The notes under the pieces are model-generated. The model saw only the letters and a list, made by a program, of their open reading frames with translations. It was not told the DNA's origin and searched no databases. From assembly GCF_009982895.1 (NCBI RefSeq), contig NZ_WXZL01000049.1, positions 1 to 14,960 on the forward strand: a stretch of 14,960 bases of DNA. The letters are read 5' to 3'. Both the position numbers and the translations under genes were made by a program. Shown here in pieces: positions 14,719 to 14,960 of this stretch. The DNA is from Deinococcus alpinitundrae. GTDB lineage: Bacteria > Deinococcota > Deinococci > Deinococcales > Deinococcaceae. Each line of letters starts with the position of its first letter. Position 1 is the stretch's first letter.

Positions 14719-14866
14719 ATGGAAAAGGGGCCACACAAAAAGTACCTTGAAGCTCGTACTGGTCAGCCTCGGCCTCTTCGCTGGCGGTTTCGCGGTCAGC
14801 CAAGCGCTCGACGCTATCGACTTCACCACGATCGGCAAGGCTGCGCCCACTGAGTTGGAAAACTGA
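14719..14866 (+). pseudogene. small secreted peptide gene, probably frameshifted
   Basis: From 14747 (TTG) one frame reads LKLVLVSLGLFAGGFAVSQA, then LDAIDFTTIGKAAPTELEN, and stops with TGA at 14864-14866. This looks like a signal peptide or single membrane segment plus a short tail. Just upstream, the neighbouring frame from ATG 14719 reads MEKGPHKKYL. Removing one T at 14747-14748 would join them as KKYLKLVLVSLGLFAGG, a much better signal peptide. So either the gene has a one-base insertion, or translation starts at TTG 14747 with only AAGGGG 16 bases upstream. I recognise no family. Confidence 0.4.
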
Positions 14867-14926
14867 GATGTTGCGGTTTATAGTTTCATGCAAAAAAGTG
14901 CGTCGTGAACGGCATTCAGCTGATTC

Positions 14927-14938
14927 ATTTCTAGAAAT
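14927..14938. repeat. 12-bp perfect palindrome
   Basis: ATTTCTAGAAAT lies in the AT-richer tail after the small peptide gene. It could be a protein-binding site for a gene beyond the right edge, or chance. The final bases CGAGG-CGCA-CCTCG form another short hairpin. Confidence 0.25.
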
Positions 14939-14960
14939 AACTCCGCGAGGCGCACCTCGG

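Overview
The window is high-GC bacterial DNA of mixed, accessory character. I infer Deinococcus or a close relative, because three dispersed copies of a roughly 100-bp repeat resemble the small non-coding repeats of that genus and because the gene families fit. No RNA gene, CRISPR array or complete mobile element is visible.

Layout. (1) 1-774: edge debris, a possible 83-residue minus-strand ORF, and a long spacer. (2) 775-5952: one giant gene for a protein of about 1725 residues, an SF1 (Upf1/Dna2-like) helicase with a very large insertion, a C-terminal Vsr/DUF559-type PD-(D/E)XK nuclease and a further C-terminal domain. It stands alone and is the best candidate for a genome-defence function. 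(3) 5953-8850: a scrap yard. It holds three repeat copies (6183-6237, 7836-7941, 8437-8530), a fragment of a GAF sensor gene cut at repeat copy A, the 3' tail of a lost acetyltransferase gene followed by a signal-peptide ORF cut by repeat copy B, a probable transposase fragment, one intact secreted beta-propeller gene (minus strand, 6424-7707) and a 99-residue unknown. (4) 8851-11329: a divergent detoxification or catabolic module. A TetR repressor faces a SnoaL-like protein and an epoxide-hydrolase-type alpha/beta hydrolase, with a perfect 21-bp operator-like palindrome between them. (5) 11330-13274: a spacer, a TMEM175-type K+ channel gene broken only by one in-frame TAG, an AAC(3)-I-like GNAT acetyltransferase, and a decayed secreted DUF3761 gene overlapping its stop codon. 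(6) 13375-14667: a GyrI-like effector-binding protein and a peptidase E (S51) in an apparent operon. (7) 14668-14960: a short secreted-peptide gene that looks frameshifted.

Two themes stand out. First, the GNAT-DUF3761 pair at 12707-13274 has a second, mostly deleted copy at 7736-7835: the two align without gaps through the GNAT stop and the next start codon. Second, several genes carry single or few lesions (TMEM175, DUF3761, the terminal small peptide, the GAF fragment), and repeat edges coincide with gene breakpoints. This suggests recent decay in a plastic region. Everything about function is from reading motifs by eye; no searches were run.
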